From positions 186,001 to 250,000 of the forward strand of contig FONB01000001.1 in assembly GCA_900112785.1 (NCBI GenBank): DNA of 64,000 nt. The letters run 5' to 3'. The DNA comes from Phytobacter palmae. GTDB taxonomy: Bacteria > Pseudomonadota > Gammaproteobacteria > Enterobacterales > Enterobacteriaceae. The first letter of the stretch is position 1; every line of letters begins with the position of its first letter. Below, piece by piece: positions 29,909-41,720 of the stretch. The position numbers and the translations under genes are program-made. The notes below the pieces were generated by a model, which searched no databases, had not been told where the DNA came from, and was given only the letters and a program-made list of their open reading frames with translations.

Positions 29909-31111
29909 ATGACTTTTGAAAATGGTGGTGCTGCGGCGACGCCTTCCCGGAATTTTGTGTTCCAGGGCAGTGGCGCGGGATATTTCTGGATCTGGCTGGT
30001 AAACGTCTTACTCACCATCGTCACCTTAGGGTTGTTTCTGCCCTGGGCGCTGGTGCGTGCCCGCCGTTATTTTTATGAGAATACCGATCTGCAAGGGGCG
30101 CGTTTTTCTTATCACGCCACTGGCCGTTCAGTATTTGTAGGCTGGCTGTGTATCATGGTGCTGTATATCATATTTCTGGTTAACATGGCGCATAATAACG
30201 TTGTGTTATCCCTTTGTATGATAGGGTTGTTTTTACTGTTTTTCCCATGGCTGGTAACCCAGGGGCTGCGTTATCAATTCCTGATGACGGAGATTAATAA
30301 TGTACGCTTTAGCTTTTACGCCAGCCCGCTGCGCGCCTGGTGGGTCATGCTGGGCTGTCCGTTGTTAATTATGACAGTCTCAGTGGTGGTGTTTTCGCTG
30401 TTTATGTCCAGCACTCTGAGCATGGGCTCATATACGGCAATTTTTGTGGGTATTGGTATTGGGACGCTGGCGTTGCTCTTGGGTTCCGCCATTATGCAGG
30501 GGGTCTATACCGCCCAGTGGTATGGCATGCTGGTGAATAATCTGCAGTACGGCACGCAGAAATTTGCCGCGACCTACTCTATTAAGAAGTGTATCTTGAT
30601 TGCGCTCTTCTCTATGCTGCTGCTGTTCCCGTTCCTGGCGCTGGCATTGTTTATCGTTGTGCCGGCCTTCTTCACGCTGATGCAATATTCCCAGGCGGTG
30701 GGCGATAACCCGGAACAACTGGCGATTTTGGCCGGGCCATTTTATGGCAAAATTGTGCTGGCCTATCTGCTTTACCTGTTCGGGATCATTGTCTGCTTTA
30801 TTTATGCCTTCGTGAAAATGCGTAATTATATTTACGGGCAGATTACCCTGGCCGGGCATATTCGCTTTTCATCGACCGTGACCATGGGGCGCGTGCTGTG
30901 GCTGTCGATTACCAATACGCTGGTGTGCATGGTTACGCTGTTCCTGGCGTATCCGTGGGCCAAAGTCCGCTTTACTCGCTATGTGCTGGAAAACACTCAT
31001 GTTCACGGTGAGTTGCAGAACCTGACGCTGGAAAACCACGGACAACAACCGGCGAAAGATCCGGCGAACCTGCTGGCGCGCGGGCTGTCGTTCTTCCCGG
31101 CGGTATTTTAA
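29909..31111 (+). CDS. yjgN: YjgN family (DUF898) inner-membrane protein
   Basis: 400-residue multi-spanning membrane protein with about eight hydrophobic segments arranged as repeated units, each followed by a WALVRARRYFYENT or YPWAKVRFTRYVLENT motif; this internal repeat is typical of DUF898. Function unknown in E. coli. Start at 29909 follows AAGGATTGTT. Upstream is a decayed tandem copy; downstream a bidirectional terminator shared with valS. Confidence 0.88.
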   Translation: MTFENGGAAATPSRNFVFQGSGAGYFWIWLVNVLLTIVTLGLFLPWALVRARRYFYENTDLQGARFSYHATGRSVFVGWLCIMVLYIIFLVNMAHNNVVLSLCMIGLFLLFFPWLVTQGLRYQFLMTEINNVRFSFYASPLRAWWVMLGCPLLIMTVSVVVFSLFMSSTLSMGSYTAIFVGIGIGTLALLLGSAIMQGVYTAQWYGMLVNNLQYGTQKFAATYSIKKCILIALFSMLLLFPFLALALFIVVPAFFTLMQYSQAVGDNPEQLAILAGPFYGKIVLAYLLYLFGIIVCFIYAFVKMRNYIYGQITLAGHIRFSSTVTMGRVLWLSITNTLVCMVTLFLAYPWAKVRFTRYVLENTHVHGELQNLTLENHGQQPAKDPANLLARGLSFFPAVF

Positions 31112-31117
31112 GGTGTT

Positions 31118-31155
31118 CCCGGATGGCGGCGTAAGCGCCCAATCCGGGTTATCCT
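31118..31155. repeat. REP-like element
   Basis: TCCCGGATGGCGGCGTAAGC paired with GCCCAATCCGGGTTATCC between convergent yjgN and valS. Confidence 0.7.
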
Positions 31156-31170
31156 GTATTTGAGGCAATA

Positions 31171-31200
31171 AAAAAGCCGGGCATATAGCCCGGCTTTTTA
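31171..31200. terminator. Bidirectional rho-independent terminator (yjgN/valS)
   Basis: AAAAAGCCGGGC and GCCCGGCTTTTT form a perfect stem with ATATA loop, T-run on either strand. Confidence 0.93.
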
Positions 31201-31212
31201 TTTGCGTTGCGG

Positions 31213-34068
31213 TTACAGTGCGCTAATAACCGCCTGCTGTTCAATCAGCCTGGTCTTGGCTTCTGCATAGCCGTCCAGCTTCTCACGCTCTTTGGCAATT
31301 ACCGCTTCCGGTGCGCGCGCCACAAAACCTTCGTTGGACAGTTTGCTTTCGATACGACCAATTTCCGCGTCGATCTTCGCCACTTCTTTCGCCAGACGTG
31401 CCAGCTCGTCTTCTTTGTTAATCAGACCCGCCATCGGGATAAGCAGCTCTGCGCCATCGATAATTTTGGTCACGGAAACCGGACCTTTATCATCGGCTGG
31501 CAGAACCGTGATGCTTTCCAGACGCGCCAGATTCAACAGGAAGCTGCGGTTGTCGTTTACACGACGCTCAGCCTCTTTGCTGCAACCGCGCAGCAACAGC
31601 TCCAGCGGTTTGCCCGGGGAGATGTTCATTTCGGCACGGATATTACGTACCGCCACGATAGCCTGTTTCAGCCATTCAGTGTCGGCCAGCGCAGCTTCAT
31701 CAACCTGCGCGGCATCAAATGCCGGGATAGGCTGCAGCATGATGGTATCGGCAGTAATGCCTTTCAGCACTTTCACACGCTGCCAGATGGTTTCAGTGAT
31801 AAACGGAATGACTGGATGCGCCAGACGCAGCAACGCTTCCAGTACGTTCACCAGCGTATTGCGCGTGCCACGCAGCTCTGCTTCTGAACCACCGTTCATG
31901 ACCGGCTTGGTCAGTTCCAGATACCAGTCACAGAACTGGTTCCAGGTGAATTCATACAGGATGCCCGCAGCGATATCGAAGCGGAAATTATCCAGCGCTT
32001 CGCGGTACGCTTTCACGGTCTGGTTGAATTCCGCAAGGATCCAACGGTCAGCCAGCGACAGTTCCATTTCACCGCCATTGAAGCCGCAATCATTTCCTTC
32101 GGTGTTCATCAGCACAAAGCGGCTGGCATTCCACAGCTTATTACAGAAGTTGCGGTAACCTTCCAGGCGCTTCATATCCCAGTTGATGTCACGACCGGTT
32201 GATGCCAGCGCCGCCAGGGTGAAACGCAGGGCGTCGGTGCCGTGCGGCTCAATACCATCCGGGAACTGTTTCTCGGTACGCTTACGGATTTTCTCCGCCA
32301 GCTGCGGCTGCATCATGTTGCCGGTGCGTTTTTCCAGCAGATCCGGCAGAGAAATACCGTCAACCATATCCAGCGGGTCGATAACGTTACCCTTCGATTT
32401 GGACATCTTCTGACCTTCATCGTCACGGATAAGGCCGGTCATGTAGACGGTATGGAACGGCACCTGCGGTTTGCCGTTTTCATCTTTGATGAAGTGCATG
32501 GTCATCATGATCATGCGGGCAATCCAGAAGAAGATGATGTCAAAGCCGGACACCATCACGCTGGTCGGGTGGAACTGACGCAGGGCGTCGGTGTTTTCTG
32601 GCCAGCCGAGGGTGGAGAATGTCCACAGCGCGGAAGAGAACCAGGTGTCCAGCACGTCTTCGTCCTGACGCAGGGCAACATCTGCGCTCAGGTTGTTTTC
32701 CTGACGCACTTCGTCTTCGCTACGGCCAACGTAGACATTACCGTTGTTGTCGTACCATGCCGGGATGCGGTGACCCCACCACAGCTGACGGGAGATACAC
32801 CAGTCCTGAATATCACGCATCCAGGAGAAGTACATGTTTTCGTACTGCTTCGGTACGAACTGGATATCGCCGTTTTCAACCGCCTCAACCGCTGGTTTCG
32901 CCAGCACGTCGGCACGCACGTACCACTGGTCGGTCAGCATCGGTTCGATGACCACGCCACCACGGTCGCCATACGGTACGGTCAGGTCGTGTGGTTTGAT
33001 CTCTTCCAGAAGACCCAGCGCGTCAATGGCGGCAACGACCGCTTTGCGGGCGGCAAAACGCTCCAGTTTCTGGAACTCTGCCGGGATCTCATTGGAGTAA
33101 ACGTCAGATTCGTTGCCTTTGGTGTCGTACACTTCCGCCGTTTCGCGGATATCGCCATCAAAGGTGAAAATATTAATCATCGGCAGGGCGTGACGACGAC
33201 CGACTTCGTAGTCGTTAAAGTCGTGCGCCGGGGTGATCTTCACACAACCGGTGCCTTTTTCCATGTCGGCGTGTTCGTCGCCCACAATCGGAATACGGCG
33301 GTTCACCAGCGGCAGAACCACATATTTGCCAATCAGGTCTTTATAACGCGGATCTTCCGGGTTAACGGCCACGCCGGTATCGCCCAGCAGGGTTTCCGGA
33401 CGGGTAGTGGCGACCACCAGATAATCTTTGCCGTCGGCGGTTTTCGCGCCATCTGCCAGCGGGTAGCGGATGTGCCACATGGAGCCTTTGGACTCGCGGT
33501 TTTCCACTTCGAGGTCGGAAATCGCGGTGCGCAGTTTCGGATCCCAGTTCACCAGGCGTTTGCCACGGTAAATCAGATCTTCTTTATACAGGCGGACAAA
33601 CACCTCTTTTACGGCGTTGGAGAGGCCTTCGTCCATGGTGAAGCGCTCGCGCTCCCAGTCCACGGAGTTGCCGAGACGGCGCATCTGGCGGGTAATGGTG
33701 CCGCCGGATTCTGCTTTCCACTGCCAGATTTTGTCGATAAAGGCATCGCGACCATAGTCGTGACGGGTTTTACCTTCTTCAGCGGCAATTTTACGCTCAA
33801 CCACCATCTGGGTCGCGATACCGGCGTGGTCAGTACCGACCTGCCACAGGGTGTTTTTCCCCTGCATGCGCTGGTAGCGGATCATGGTATCCATGATGGT
33901 CTGCTGGAAGGCGTGACCCATGTGCAAACTGCCGGTGACGTTCGGCGGTGGGATCATGATGCAGAAGCTTTCCTGGCTTTCATCGCCATTCGGTTTGAAG
34001 TAGCCCTGCTTTTCCCAATGCTCGTAAAGCGGCTGTTCGATCTCTTGGGGGTTGTATGTCTTTTCCAT
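31213..34068 (-). CDS. valS: Valine-tRNA ligase
   Basis: 951 residues, E. coli length. It charges tRNA-Val. The class I HIGH motif is [12 protein letters not shown] (about residue 40-50) and the KMSKS motif is [10 protein letters not shown] (about 554). The editing domain lies between ([17 protein letters not shown] nearby), and the C-terminal coiled coil begins [16 protein letters not shown]. Its ATG overlaps the holC stop by one base (TAATG), so the two are cotranscribed and translationally coupled. Confidence 0.98.
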   Translation of the reverse strand: MEKTYNPQEIEQPLYEHWEKQGYFKPNGDESQESFCIMIPPPNVTGSLHMGHAFQQTIMDTMIRYQRMQGKNTLWQVGTDHAGIATQMVVERKIAAEEGKTRHDYGRDAFIDKIWQWKAESGGTITRQMRRLGNSVDWERERFTMDEGLSNAVKEVFVRLYKEDLIYRGKRLVNWDPKLRTAISDLEVENRESKGSMWHIRYPLADGAKTADGKDYLVVATTRPETLLGDTGVAVNPEDPRYKDLIGKYVVLPLVNRRIPIVGDEHADMEKGTGCVKITPAHDFNDYEVGRRHALPMINIFTFDGDIRETAEVYDTKGNESDVYSNEIPAEFQKLERFAARKAVVAAIDALGLLEEIKPHDLTVPYGDRGGVVIEPMLTDQWYVRADVLAKPAVEAVENGDIQFVPKQYENMYFSWMRDIQDWCISRQLWWGHRIPAWYDNNGNVYVGRSEDEVRQENNLSADVALRQDEDVLDTWFSSALWTFSTLGWPENTDALRQFHPTSVMVSGFDIIFFWIARMIMMTMHFIKDENGKPQVPFHTVYMTGLIRDDEGQKMSKSKGNVIDPLDMVDGISLPDLLEKRTGNMMQPQLAEKIRKRTEKQFPDGIEPHGTDALRFTLAALASTGRDINWDMKRLEGYRNFCNKLWNASRFVLMNTEGNDCGFNGGEMELSLADRWILAEFNQTVKAYREALDNFRFDIAAGILYEFTWNQFCDWYLELTKPVMNGGSEAELRGTRNTLVNVLEALLRLAHPVIPFITETIWQRVKVLKGITADTIMLQPIPAFDAAQVDEAALADTEWLKQAIVAVRNIRAEMNISPGKPLELLLRGCSKEAERRVNDNRSFLLNLARLESITVLPADDKGPVSVTKIIDGAELLIPMAGLINKEDELARLAKEVAKIDAEIGRIESKLSNEGFVARAPEAVIAKEREKLDGYAEAKTRLIEQQAVISAL

Positions 34069-34511
34069 TATTTCCAGGTTGCCGTGTTCAGGTTGAAACC
34101 AGCCATGCGATAGGCTTTATAGCGTTCGCGAGCCAGTTGTTTCAAAAAATCTTCGTAAGGAACGAAGTCTATCACTTCTGTGAAAGCGGTGGCAAAATCT
34201 GCAAAGTTTGTCCGCAAACTGATGAGAATGTCGCGCGGGTTGCCGTTGCGCTTTTGCGGCCAGGCAATCTCGACAGGCGCACCGCCTCTGGGGCCTTCAC
34301 CTGCGAGGTTGTGCGGTACAAAACTCTCCGGCGGCCTTGCCCACAGCGCTTCATCAAGTCGCAGCGCCTGCTGCTCGTCTTCACAGGCAATCAGTACGCG
34401 TTTGCCATTGCGCCAACGTTCTGCGGCAATCTCACACACCAGCTGTTCCACGGCGCTCAGGCCGTCGACGGTGGTCTCATTGTCCAGAAGATAAAACGTG
34501 GCGTTCTTCAT
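34068..34511 (-). CDS. holC: DNA polymerase III subunit chi
   Basis: 147 residues, E. coli length. Chi links the clamp loader (through psi) to SSB at the replication fork. The [11 protein letters not shown] start, the [18 protein letters not shown] segment and [19 protein letters not shown] loop are conserved. Upstream of valS with one-base overlap. Confidence 0.96.
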   Translation of the reverse strand: MKNATFYLLDNETTVDGLSAVEQLVCEIAAERWRNGKRVLIACEDEQQALRLDEALWARPPESFVPHNLAGEGPRGGAPVEIAWPQKRNGNPRDILISLRTNFADFATAFTEVIDFVPYEDFLKQLARERYKAYRMAGFNLNTATWK

Positions 34512-34550
34512 GATATGGGGCTTCTTGTGGTGGATTTAAATCGTACACCC

Positions 34551-34633
34551 TCACCCCGGAATTCCGCCTCAAGGGAGAGGGGAATTCCGTCCCCTCGCCC
34601 CTTATTGGGGAGAGGGACAGGGGAGAGGGGGAT
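34551..34633. repeat. Double CCCTCTCC-type inverted repeat (pepA-holC gap)
   Basis: Two nested units: AATTCCG-CCTC/GAGGGGAATTCC and CCCCTCGCCCCTTATT with GGGGAGAGGGACAGGGG. Same repeat family as at 638 and 40571. Confidence 0.65.
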
Positions 34634-34638
34634 TTCGC

Positions 34639-36153
<1,515 letters not shown>

Positions 36154-36195
36154 CTATACTCCTGAATCTTAAAGACAACAGCAGGGGCTACAGAT

Positions 36196-36319
36196 ATACT
36201 CGACCTCTTTCAAACCGCAGATGCGTTGGCTGCGCCTGCTCCCCCTGTCACTTACTGAACGTAAGTTTCGGGGCTTCACAGTCTTGCCGCCTTTCTGCAA
36301 CTCGAAATCCATTGAGTAT
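36196..36319. repeat. ERIC (IRU) element
   Basis: 124-bp element with inverted ends ATACTC/GAGTAT. The core TCCCCCTGTCACTTACTGAA and CGTAAGTTTCGGGGCTTCAC matches the ERIC palindrome, and the flank GCCGCCTTTCTGCAACTCGA is the standard ERIC right arm. Placed between the divergent pepA and lptF. The remaining 36320-36542 is promoter-like AT-rich sequence with two near-copies of a TTAATCTTA(A/G)CGAT motif at 36369 and 36438. Confidence 0.88.
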
Positions 36320-36368
36320 ATAATTGCAAGCTTTCGTAACTCATGTCCGCTGTTGCGGTGACTTCGTG

Positions 36369-36451
36369 TTAATCTTAACGATACTTAGGTTTCGGCACGT
36401 CAGATACGGGTCGGATACGTTTTACCGCTGAGTATATTAATCTTAGCGATG
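36369..36451. promoter_or_regulatory. Direct repeat in the lptF upstream region
   Basis: TTAATCTTAACGATACTTAG (36369-36388) and TTAATCTTAGCGATGATTTC (36438-36457) share a TTAATCTTARCGAT core 69 bp apart upstream of lptF. It may be a regulator site on the lptFG or pepA side; no protein is known to me. Confidence 0.35.
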
Positions 36452-36542
36452 ATTTCGACGACTCAAGAGAATAAATGACGTTTAAGCCACGAAACAAGCG
36501 ATTTTCCAGTAAAAAGACTGGTTTTTACGGGCGTAATATAAA

Positions 36543-37643
36543 GTGATAATCATAAGATATCTTGCGCGGGAGACGCTAAAAAGCCAGTTTGCGATCCTCT
36601 TCATCCTGCTTCTGATCTTCTTCTGTCAGAAACTGGTAAGGATCCTCGGCGCAGCGGTCGACGGCGAAATCCCCACGAACCTGGTACTCTCGCTACTGGG
36701 TCTCGGTGTGCCAGAGATGGCGCAACTTATCCTGCCGCTCAGTTTGTTCCTCGGTCTGCTAATGACACTGGGCAAACTTTATACCGAAAGTGAAATTACG
36801 GTCATGCACGCCTGCGGTCTGAGCCGGGCTGTGCTGGTCAAAGCGGCAATGATACTGGCGCTGTTCACCGGTGCGCTGGCGGCGGCTAACGTCATGTGGC
36901 TCAGCCCCTGGTCATCGCGCCATCAGGAGTCGGTGCTGGCTGATGCCAAAGCCAACCCTGGCATGGCCGCACTGGCGCAAGGGCAGTTCCAGCCAGCCTC
37001 TGACGGCAACTCGGTACTGTTTATCGAAAGCGTGGAAGGCAGTCAATTCCATGATGTCTTCCTGGCGCAGATTCGCACCAAAGGCAATGCCCGCCCGTCT
37101 GTTGTGGTGGCTGATTCCGGTCATCTTACACAACTGAAAGATGGTTCTCAGGTCGTGACCCTGAACACCGGAACCCGCTTTGAAGGTACGGCGCTGTTGC
37201 GTGATTTCCGCGTCACTGATTTTAAAGATTATCAGGCGATTATCGGCCACCAGGCGGTGACGCTGGACCCGGACGATACTGAGCAGATGCGGCTTGGTAC
37301 GCTGTGGCAAACGGATAACCCGCGTGCCAGGGCTGAGTTACACTGGCGTCTGACACTCATCTTTACCGTATTTATGATGGCGCTGATGGTCGTGCCGCTG
37401 AGCGTGGTGAATCCGCGTCAGGGACGCGTACTGTCGATGCTACCTGCCATGCTGCTGTATCTGGTGTTCTTCCTGCTGCAGACCTCCCTGCGATCCAATG
37501 CCGCGAAAGGCAAAATCGATCCGTTGATTTGGATGTGGGCGGTTAACCTGGCGTACCTGGCGTTGGCAATGGGTCTGAACTTGTGGGACACGGTACCGAT
37601 GCGTCGGATTCGCGCCCGCGTGATGGGCAGAGGAGCCGTATAA
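36543..37643 (+). CDS. lptF: LPS export permease LptF
   Basis: 366 residues, six membrane helices: three near the N-terminus and three near the C-terminus around a periplasmic beta-jellyroll (about 120-265). With LptG and the ATPase LptB it extracts LPS from the inner membrane and feeds LptC. MIIIRYLARETLKSQ start matches E. coli. The stop overlaps the lptG ATG (TAATG). Confidence 0.97.
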   Translation: MIIIRYLARETLKSQFAILFILLLIFFCQKLVRILGAAVDGEIPTNLVLSLLGLGVPEMAQLILPLSLFLGLLMTLGKLYTESEITVMHACGLSRAVLVKAAMILALFTGALAAANVMWLSPWSSRHQESVLADAKANPGMAALAQGQFQPASDGNSVLFIESVEGSQFHDVFLAQIRTKGNARPSVVVADSGHLTQLKDGSQVVTLNTGTRFEGTALLRDFRVTDFKDYQAIIGHQAVTLDPDDTEQMRLGTLWQTDNPRARAELHWRLTLIFTVFMMALMVVPLSVVNPRQGRVLSMLPAMLLYLVFFLLQTSLRSNAAKGKIDPLIWMWAVNLAYLALAMGLNLWDTVPMRRIRARVMGRGAV

Positions 37644-38725
37644 TGCAGGCGTTTGGCGTACTTGACCGTTATATCGGTAAAACTATTTTCAACACCATCA
37701 TGATGACGCTGTTCATGCTGGTGTCGCTCTCAGGCATCATCAAATTCGTCGACCAGTTGAAAAAAGCCGGGCAGGGCAGCTATGACGCGATGGGAGCGGG
37801 GCTTTATACCATCCTCAGCGTGCCGAAAGATATTCAGATCTTCTTCCCGATGGCGGCGCTGCTTGGCGCGCTGTTGGGGCTGGGGATGCTGGCCCAGCGC
37901 AGTGAACTGGTGGTGATGCAGGCTTCGGGTTACACCCGTATGCAGGTGGCGCTGTCGGTGATGAAAACCGCTATCCCGCTGGTGTTGTTAACCATGGCGA
38001 TTGGCGAATGGGTGGCTCCGCAGGGCGAACAAATGGCGCGTAACCAGCGCGCGCAGTCCATGTATGGCGGTTCGCTGCTCTCCACCCAGCAGGGGCTGTG
38101 GGCGAAAGATGGCCAGACATTTGTCTATATCGAACGGGTAAAAAGCGATGATGAACTGGGCGGAGTGAGTATTTACGCGTTCAACGATAAGCGTCGTTTA
38201 CAGTCCGTTCGCTACGCGGCTTTAGCGAAATTCGATAAAGACACGAAGTTGTGGCGGCTGTCGCAGGTGGATGAATCCGACCTGACTGACCCGAAACAAG
38301 TGACCGGTGCGCAGACGCTGACCGGTACATGGAAGACTAACCTCACCCCGGACAAACTGGGCGTGGTGGCGCTGGACCCCGATGCGCTGTCGATTAGTGG
38401 TCTGCACAATTACGTGAAATACCTGAAGTCAAGCGGTCAGGATGCCGGGCGTTATCAGCTACAGATGTGGAGCAAAATTTTCCAGCCGCTTTCCGTGGCG
38501 GTGATGATGCTAATGGCGCTGTCGTTTATCTTTGGCCCGCTGCGTAGCGTGCCGATGGGCGTGCGCGTGGTGACGGGTATCAGCTTCGGTTTTGTTTTCT
38601 ATTTGCTGGACCAGATTTTTGGCCCGCTGACGCTGGTATACGGTATTCCACCGATTATTGGCGCATTGCTGCCAAGCACCTCTTTCTTCCTGATTAGCCT
38701 CTGGCTGCTGATGCGCAAGAGCTAG
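37643..38725 (+). CDS. lptG: LPS export permease LptG
   Basis: 360 residues, same fold as LptF and E. coli length. N-terminal coupling and membrane helices (RYIGKTIFNTIMMTLFML), periplasmic domain about 125-260, then three C-terminal helices. Start MQAFGVLDRY at 37643 is coupled to the lptF stop; a frame-open upstream extension inside lptF is not conserved. Confidence 0.97.
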   Translation: MQAFGVLDRYIGKTIFNTIMMTLFMLVSLSGIIKFVDQLKKAGQGSYDAMGAGLYTILSVPKDIQIFFPMAALLGALLGLGMLAQRSELVVMQASGYTRMQVALSVMKTAIPLVLLTMAIGEWVAPQGEQMARNQRAQSMYGGSLLSTQQGLWAKDGQTFVYIERVKSDDELGGVSIYAFNDKRRLQSVRYAALAKFDKDTKLWRLSQVDESDLTDPKQVTGAQTLTGTWKTNLTPDKLGVVALDPDALSISGLHNYVKYLKSSGQDAGRYQLQMWSKIFQPLSVAVMMLMALSFIFGPLRSVPMGVRVVTGISFGFVFYLLDQIFGPLTLVYGIPPIIGALLPSTSFFLISLWLLMRKS

Positions 38726-38740
38726 GTCTCTGTTCTTTCC

Positions 38741-38810
38741 CGGATGCGGCGCTCCGCCATATCCGGGTTACCCGACCTTCTCTCTTACTCCGGGAGAAGG
38801 TTAAGGTAAA
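38741..38810. repeat. REP unit plus CCTTCTC-type inverted repeat after lptG
   Basis: TTCCCGGATGCGGCGCTCCG with CCATATCCGGGTTACC, followed by CCTTCTCTCTTACTCCGGGA/GAAGGTTAAGG. Confidence 0.6.
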
Positions 38811-38887
38811 CTCCCGCTATTTCCCCGACGCACTTTCCCTTATCCTGGCTACGCTTTCCTTACGGTTCTCAAAAAATTCAGGAAGCT

Positions 38888-40528
38888 ATGTCCAGATTCT
38901 TCTTTAATGACCGAAAACAATTGGTCAATGACGCCATTGAAGGAATGGTGATTTCCGCTCCCCACGGCAATTTAGTTCGCCTCGACATCGATCCCGCTAT
39001 TCGTATTGTTGCCCGCGCCGACTGGGATAAATCCCGCGTTGCGGTGATTTCCGGCGGTGGTTCCGGCCATGAACCCGCTCACGCTGGCTTTGTCGGTAAA
39101 GGAATGCTCACCGCCGCCGTCTGCGGCGACGTGTTTGCTTCGCCGAGCGTTGATGCGGTGCTCAACGCTATCGTTGCCGTCACCGGCGATCGGGGCTGCC
39201 TGTTGATTGTCAAAAACTACACCGGTGACCGCCTTAACTTTGGCCTCGCGGCGGAAAAGGCCAAACGCTACGGCCTGAAAGTAGAGATGGTGATTGTTGC
39301 CGATGACATCGCCCTGCCTGACAACAAACAGCCGCGCGGCATCGCCGGGACGGCGCTGGTACATAAAATCGCAGGCTATGCCGCCGAGCAGGGTAAATCC
39401 TTAAGCGAAGTGCATAACATCGCCCGGCAGGCCAGTGAGAGCGTCTGGAGCCTGGGGCTGGCGATGGAGACCTGCAATCTGCCGGGCAGCAGTGATGAAG
39501 ACGAGCGCATCCGGCACGGCCAGGTCGAACTGGGTCTCGGCATTCACGGCGAGCCAGGCGCGAGCACCGTCGACTCGTATAACAGCCAGAAGCTGATTGA
39601 GACGCTGGTTGCGCCGCTGAAAGCACAGGCCGGGGATGACCGCGTTGCGGTGTTAATTAACAACCTGGGCGGTGTATCGGCGCTGGAGATGGCCCTGCTC
39701 ACCAAAGAGCTGGCACACTCGGCGCTCAAAGATCAGATTGCGTATTTGATTGGCCCCGCACCGCTGGTCAGCTCGCTGGATATGAAAGGTTTTTCCCTCT
39801 CACTGTTACGTCTGAACGAAACTTTTGAGAAAGCCCTTAATGCCGATGTGCAGACCGTTGGCTGGCAAAAACCGGTGCCTTTTGCACCGATGAAAACCCA
39901 GCGCCACAGCCCGGTCTACAACCAACTGGAAATCGAACCGTCGGAGAACCCGCAGGTAAAAAGGCTGGTCTCGACGGCGGCGCGGACGCTTGTTGACCTC
40001 GAAAACCGCCTGAATGCGCTGGATGCCAAAGTAGGCGATGGCGATACCGGTTCGACATTTGCCGAAGGGGCACGAGAAATCATCCATTTGCTGGAGCAGG
40101 GCGAGCTGCCGCTGAATAACACCGCGCAGTTGCTGCAACTGGTAGGAGAACGGCTGGCAACGGTGATGGGCGGTTCCAGTGGCGTGCTGATGTCTATTTT
40201 CTTCACCGCCGCAGGCCAGGCTGTGCATGATGGCAAGTCGCTCCCGGAGGCATTGCTGCGCGGACTGAACCAGATGAAACATTATGGCGGCGCGGAACCG
40301 GGCGACCGGACACTTATCGATGCGCTACAACCGGCGCTGGAAGCCTTGCGCGACAGCGGGCTTGATGCCGCAGCGTCTGCTGCAAAAGCGGGGGCCGCGA
40401 AAACCGCGACCATGCAGACCGCCGGCGCGGGGCGTTCGTCCTATGTGAACAGTGAGAATCTGGAAGGTGTCACCGACCCCGGTGCCGTGGCGATTGCAGA
40501 AGTATTTGCAGCGATAGCGAAGGGGTAG
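38888..40528 (+). CDS. Dihydroxyacetone kinase, ATP-dependent, DhaK-DhaL fusion
   Basis: 546-residue fused kinase, close in length and pattern to the 552-residue C. freundii enzyme that phosphorylates dihydroxyacetone to DHAP with ATP. The DhaK part (about 1-330) has GGGSGHEPAH and the covalent-binding histidine in GLGIHGEPG; the DhaL part (about 355-546) has the DAKVGDGDTGST magnesium-ATP motif and GGSSGVL. AGGAAGCT precedes ATG. It is alone here, without glycerol dehydrogenase or the dha regulon. It could act on other short ketoses or aldehydes. Confidence 0.88.
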   Translation: MSRFFFNDRKQLVNDAIEGMVISAPHGNLVRLDIDPAIRIVARADWDKSRVAVISGGGSGHEPAHAGFVGKGMLTAAVCGDVFASPSVDAVLNAIVAVTGDRGCLLIVKNYTGDRLNFGLAAEKAKRYGLKVEMVIVADDIALPDNKQPRGIAGTALVHKIAGYAAEQGKSLSEVHNIARQASESVWSLGLAMETCNLPGSSDEDERIRHGQVELGLGIHGEPGASTVDSYNSQKLIETLVAPLKAQAGDDRVAVLINNLGGVSALEMALLTKELAHSALKDQIAYLIGPAPLVSSLDMKGFSLSLLRLNETFEKALNADVQTVGWQKPVPFAPMKTQRHSPVYNQLEIEPSENPQVKRLVSTAARTLVDLENRLNALDAKVGDGDTGSTFAEGAREIIHLLEQGELPLNNTAQLLQLVGERLATVMGGSSGVLMSIFFTAAGQAVHDGKSLPEALLRGLNQMKHYGGAEPGDRTLIDALQPALEALRDSGLDAAASAAKAGAAKTATMQTAGAGRSSYVNSENLEGVTDPGAVAIAEVFAAIAKG

Positions 40529-40570
40529 TCTTTACCTCTCATCCTGACACTCACAAGACAAAGGGTTGGT

Positions 40571-40645
40571 TCTCCCTCTCCCTTTCGGGGAGAGGGAGCA
40601 GGCATTTCCCGGATGTGCCGCGCTTACCGTGCTACGACTGGCTCT
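40571..40645. repeat. CCCTCTCC-type and REP-like repeats
   Basis: CTCCCTCTCCCTTTC/GGGGAGAGGGAG hairpin followed by a half REP (TTTCCCGGATGTGCCGCGCT), and another CTCCCTCTCT/AGAGAGGGG pair at 40672-40697. Confidence 0.6.
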
Positions 40646-40700
40646 TAGGGCAAATGTGAGAATGGGTTTTCTCCCTCTCTCTTTAAGAGAGAGGGGCACA

Positions 40701-41720
40701 TCAGAAATCCGCTTTTAACACCACGCGGTAACGCGCCTTCCCGTCACGCACATGCTGCAACGCCTCGTTAATCTGCGACATCGGGAACATCTCGGTAGTC
40801 GGTGCCACCTTCGCCCGTCCGGCAAACTTCATCAGTTTACGCAGCTCAAAGGGTGTACCGGTCGCGGAACCGGAGACGCTTCTGTCGCCGCCAATTAGCG
40901 TAAAGGCCGGGACTTCAAGTGGTTTCAGCACTGCGCCGACGGTATGGAACGCGCCGCCGTGGGCCAGCGCCTCAAAGTAGGGCTGCCACTGCAAATCAAC
41001 GTTCACGGTATTGATAATCAAATCGAACTGGCCCGCCAGCGCTTTTAAAGCTTCTGGATCGCGGCTGTTCACCACATAATCCGCGCCCATCAGGCGCACT
41101 TCGGCCTCTTTCGCCGGGTTCGAACTGAACGCCGTCACCTCACAGCCCATCGCGCGCAGTAGTTTGATGGCGATATGCCCCAGCCCACCAATTCCAATGA
41201 CCCCGACACGGCTGGTAGCGGTGATATGGTGCATCAGCAGCGGTTTAAACACGGTAATGCCGCCGCAGAGCAGCGGCCCGGCGGTCTCGACATCAATGGT
41301 ATCCGGCAGCGGGATCACCCATTGCCAGCCCGCGCGGATCTTGTCGGCAAAGCCGCCGCGGTTAAGGATGGTTGGCACCGCGCCTTCCTGGCAATTGATA
41401 TTGTCGCCGTTGATACAGGCGTCGCAGTGGCCGCAGCTTTTCGCTGTCCAGCCGATGCCCACGCGCTGGCCGACTTTCAGCCCTTTGTTTTGCGCGGCGC
41501 TACCCAACGCTACCACGCGGCCAATCACTTCATGCCCGGCGACCAGCGGATATTGAGAGAAGCCCCACTCGTTGTCGATCATCGACAAATCCGAGTGGCA
41601 GATCCCGCAATAATCTACTTGTACTTCCACGTCTTCCTGACCCAATTCTCCCGCGTCGTACTCAAACAGCTCCAGGTCTGCCCCGGCTTCTTTAGCGGCA
41701 TAGCTTTTGATAATCGACAT
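40701..41720 (-). CDS. ahr: NADPH-dependent aldehyde reductase Ahr, zinc alcohol dehydrogenase family
   Basis: 339 residues, matching E. coli Ahr (YjgB), which reduces a wide range of aldehydes to alcohols. Catalytic zinc ligands: DYCGICHSD and GHEVIG; structural zinc cysteines: [15 protein letters not shown]. Rossmann motif [11 protein letters not shown] follows. ATG at 41720 preceded by GGAAAGG. Convergent with the dihydroxyacetone kinase. Confidence 0.95.
   Translation of the reverse strand: MSIIKSYAAKEAGADLELFEYDAGELGQEDVEVQVDYCGICHSDLSMIDNEWGFSQYPLVAGHEVIGRVVALGSAAQNKGLKVGQRVGIGWTAKSCGHCDACINGDNINCQEGAVPTILNRGGFADKIRAGWQWVIPLPDTIDVETAGPLLCGGITVFKPLLMHHITATSRVGVIGIGGLGHIAIKLLRAMGCEVTAFSSNPAKEAEVRLMGADYVVNSRDPEALKALAGQFDLIINTVNVDLQWQPYFEALAHGGAFHTVGAVLKPLEVPAFTLIGGDRSVSGSATGTPFELRKLMKFAGRAKVAPTTEMFPMSQINEALQHVRDGKARYRVVLKADF

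Noticed and set aside
32242..34113. 623-codon plus-strand open frame
   Set aside because: Antisense to valS; a long shadow caused by GC-rich codon use, no ribosome site or domain.
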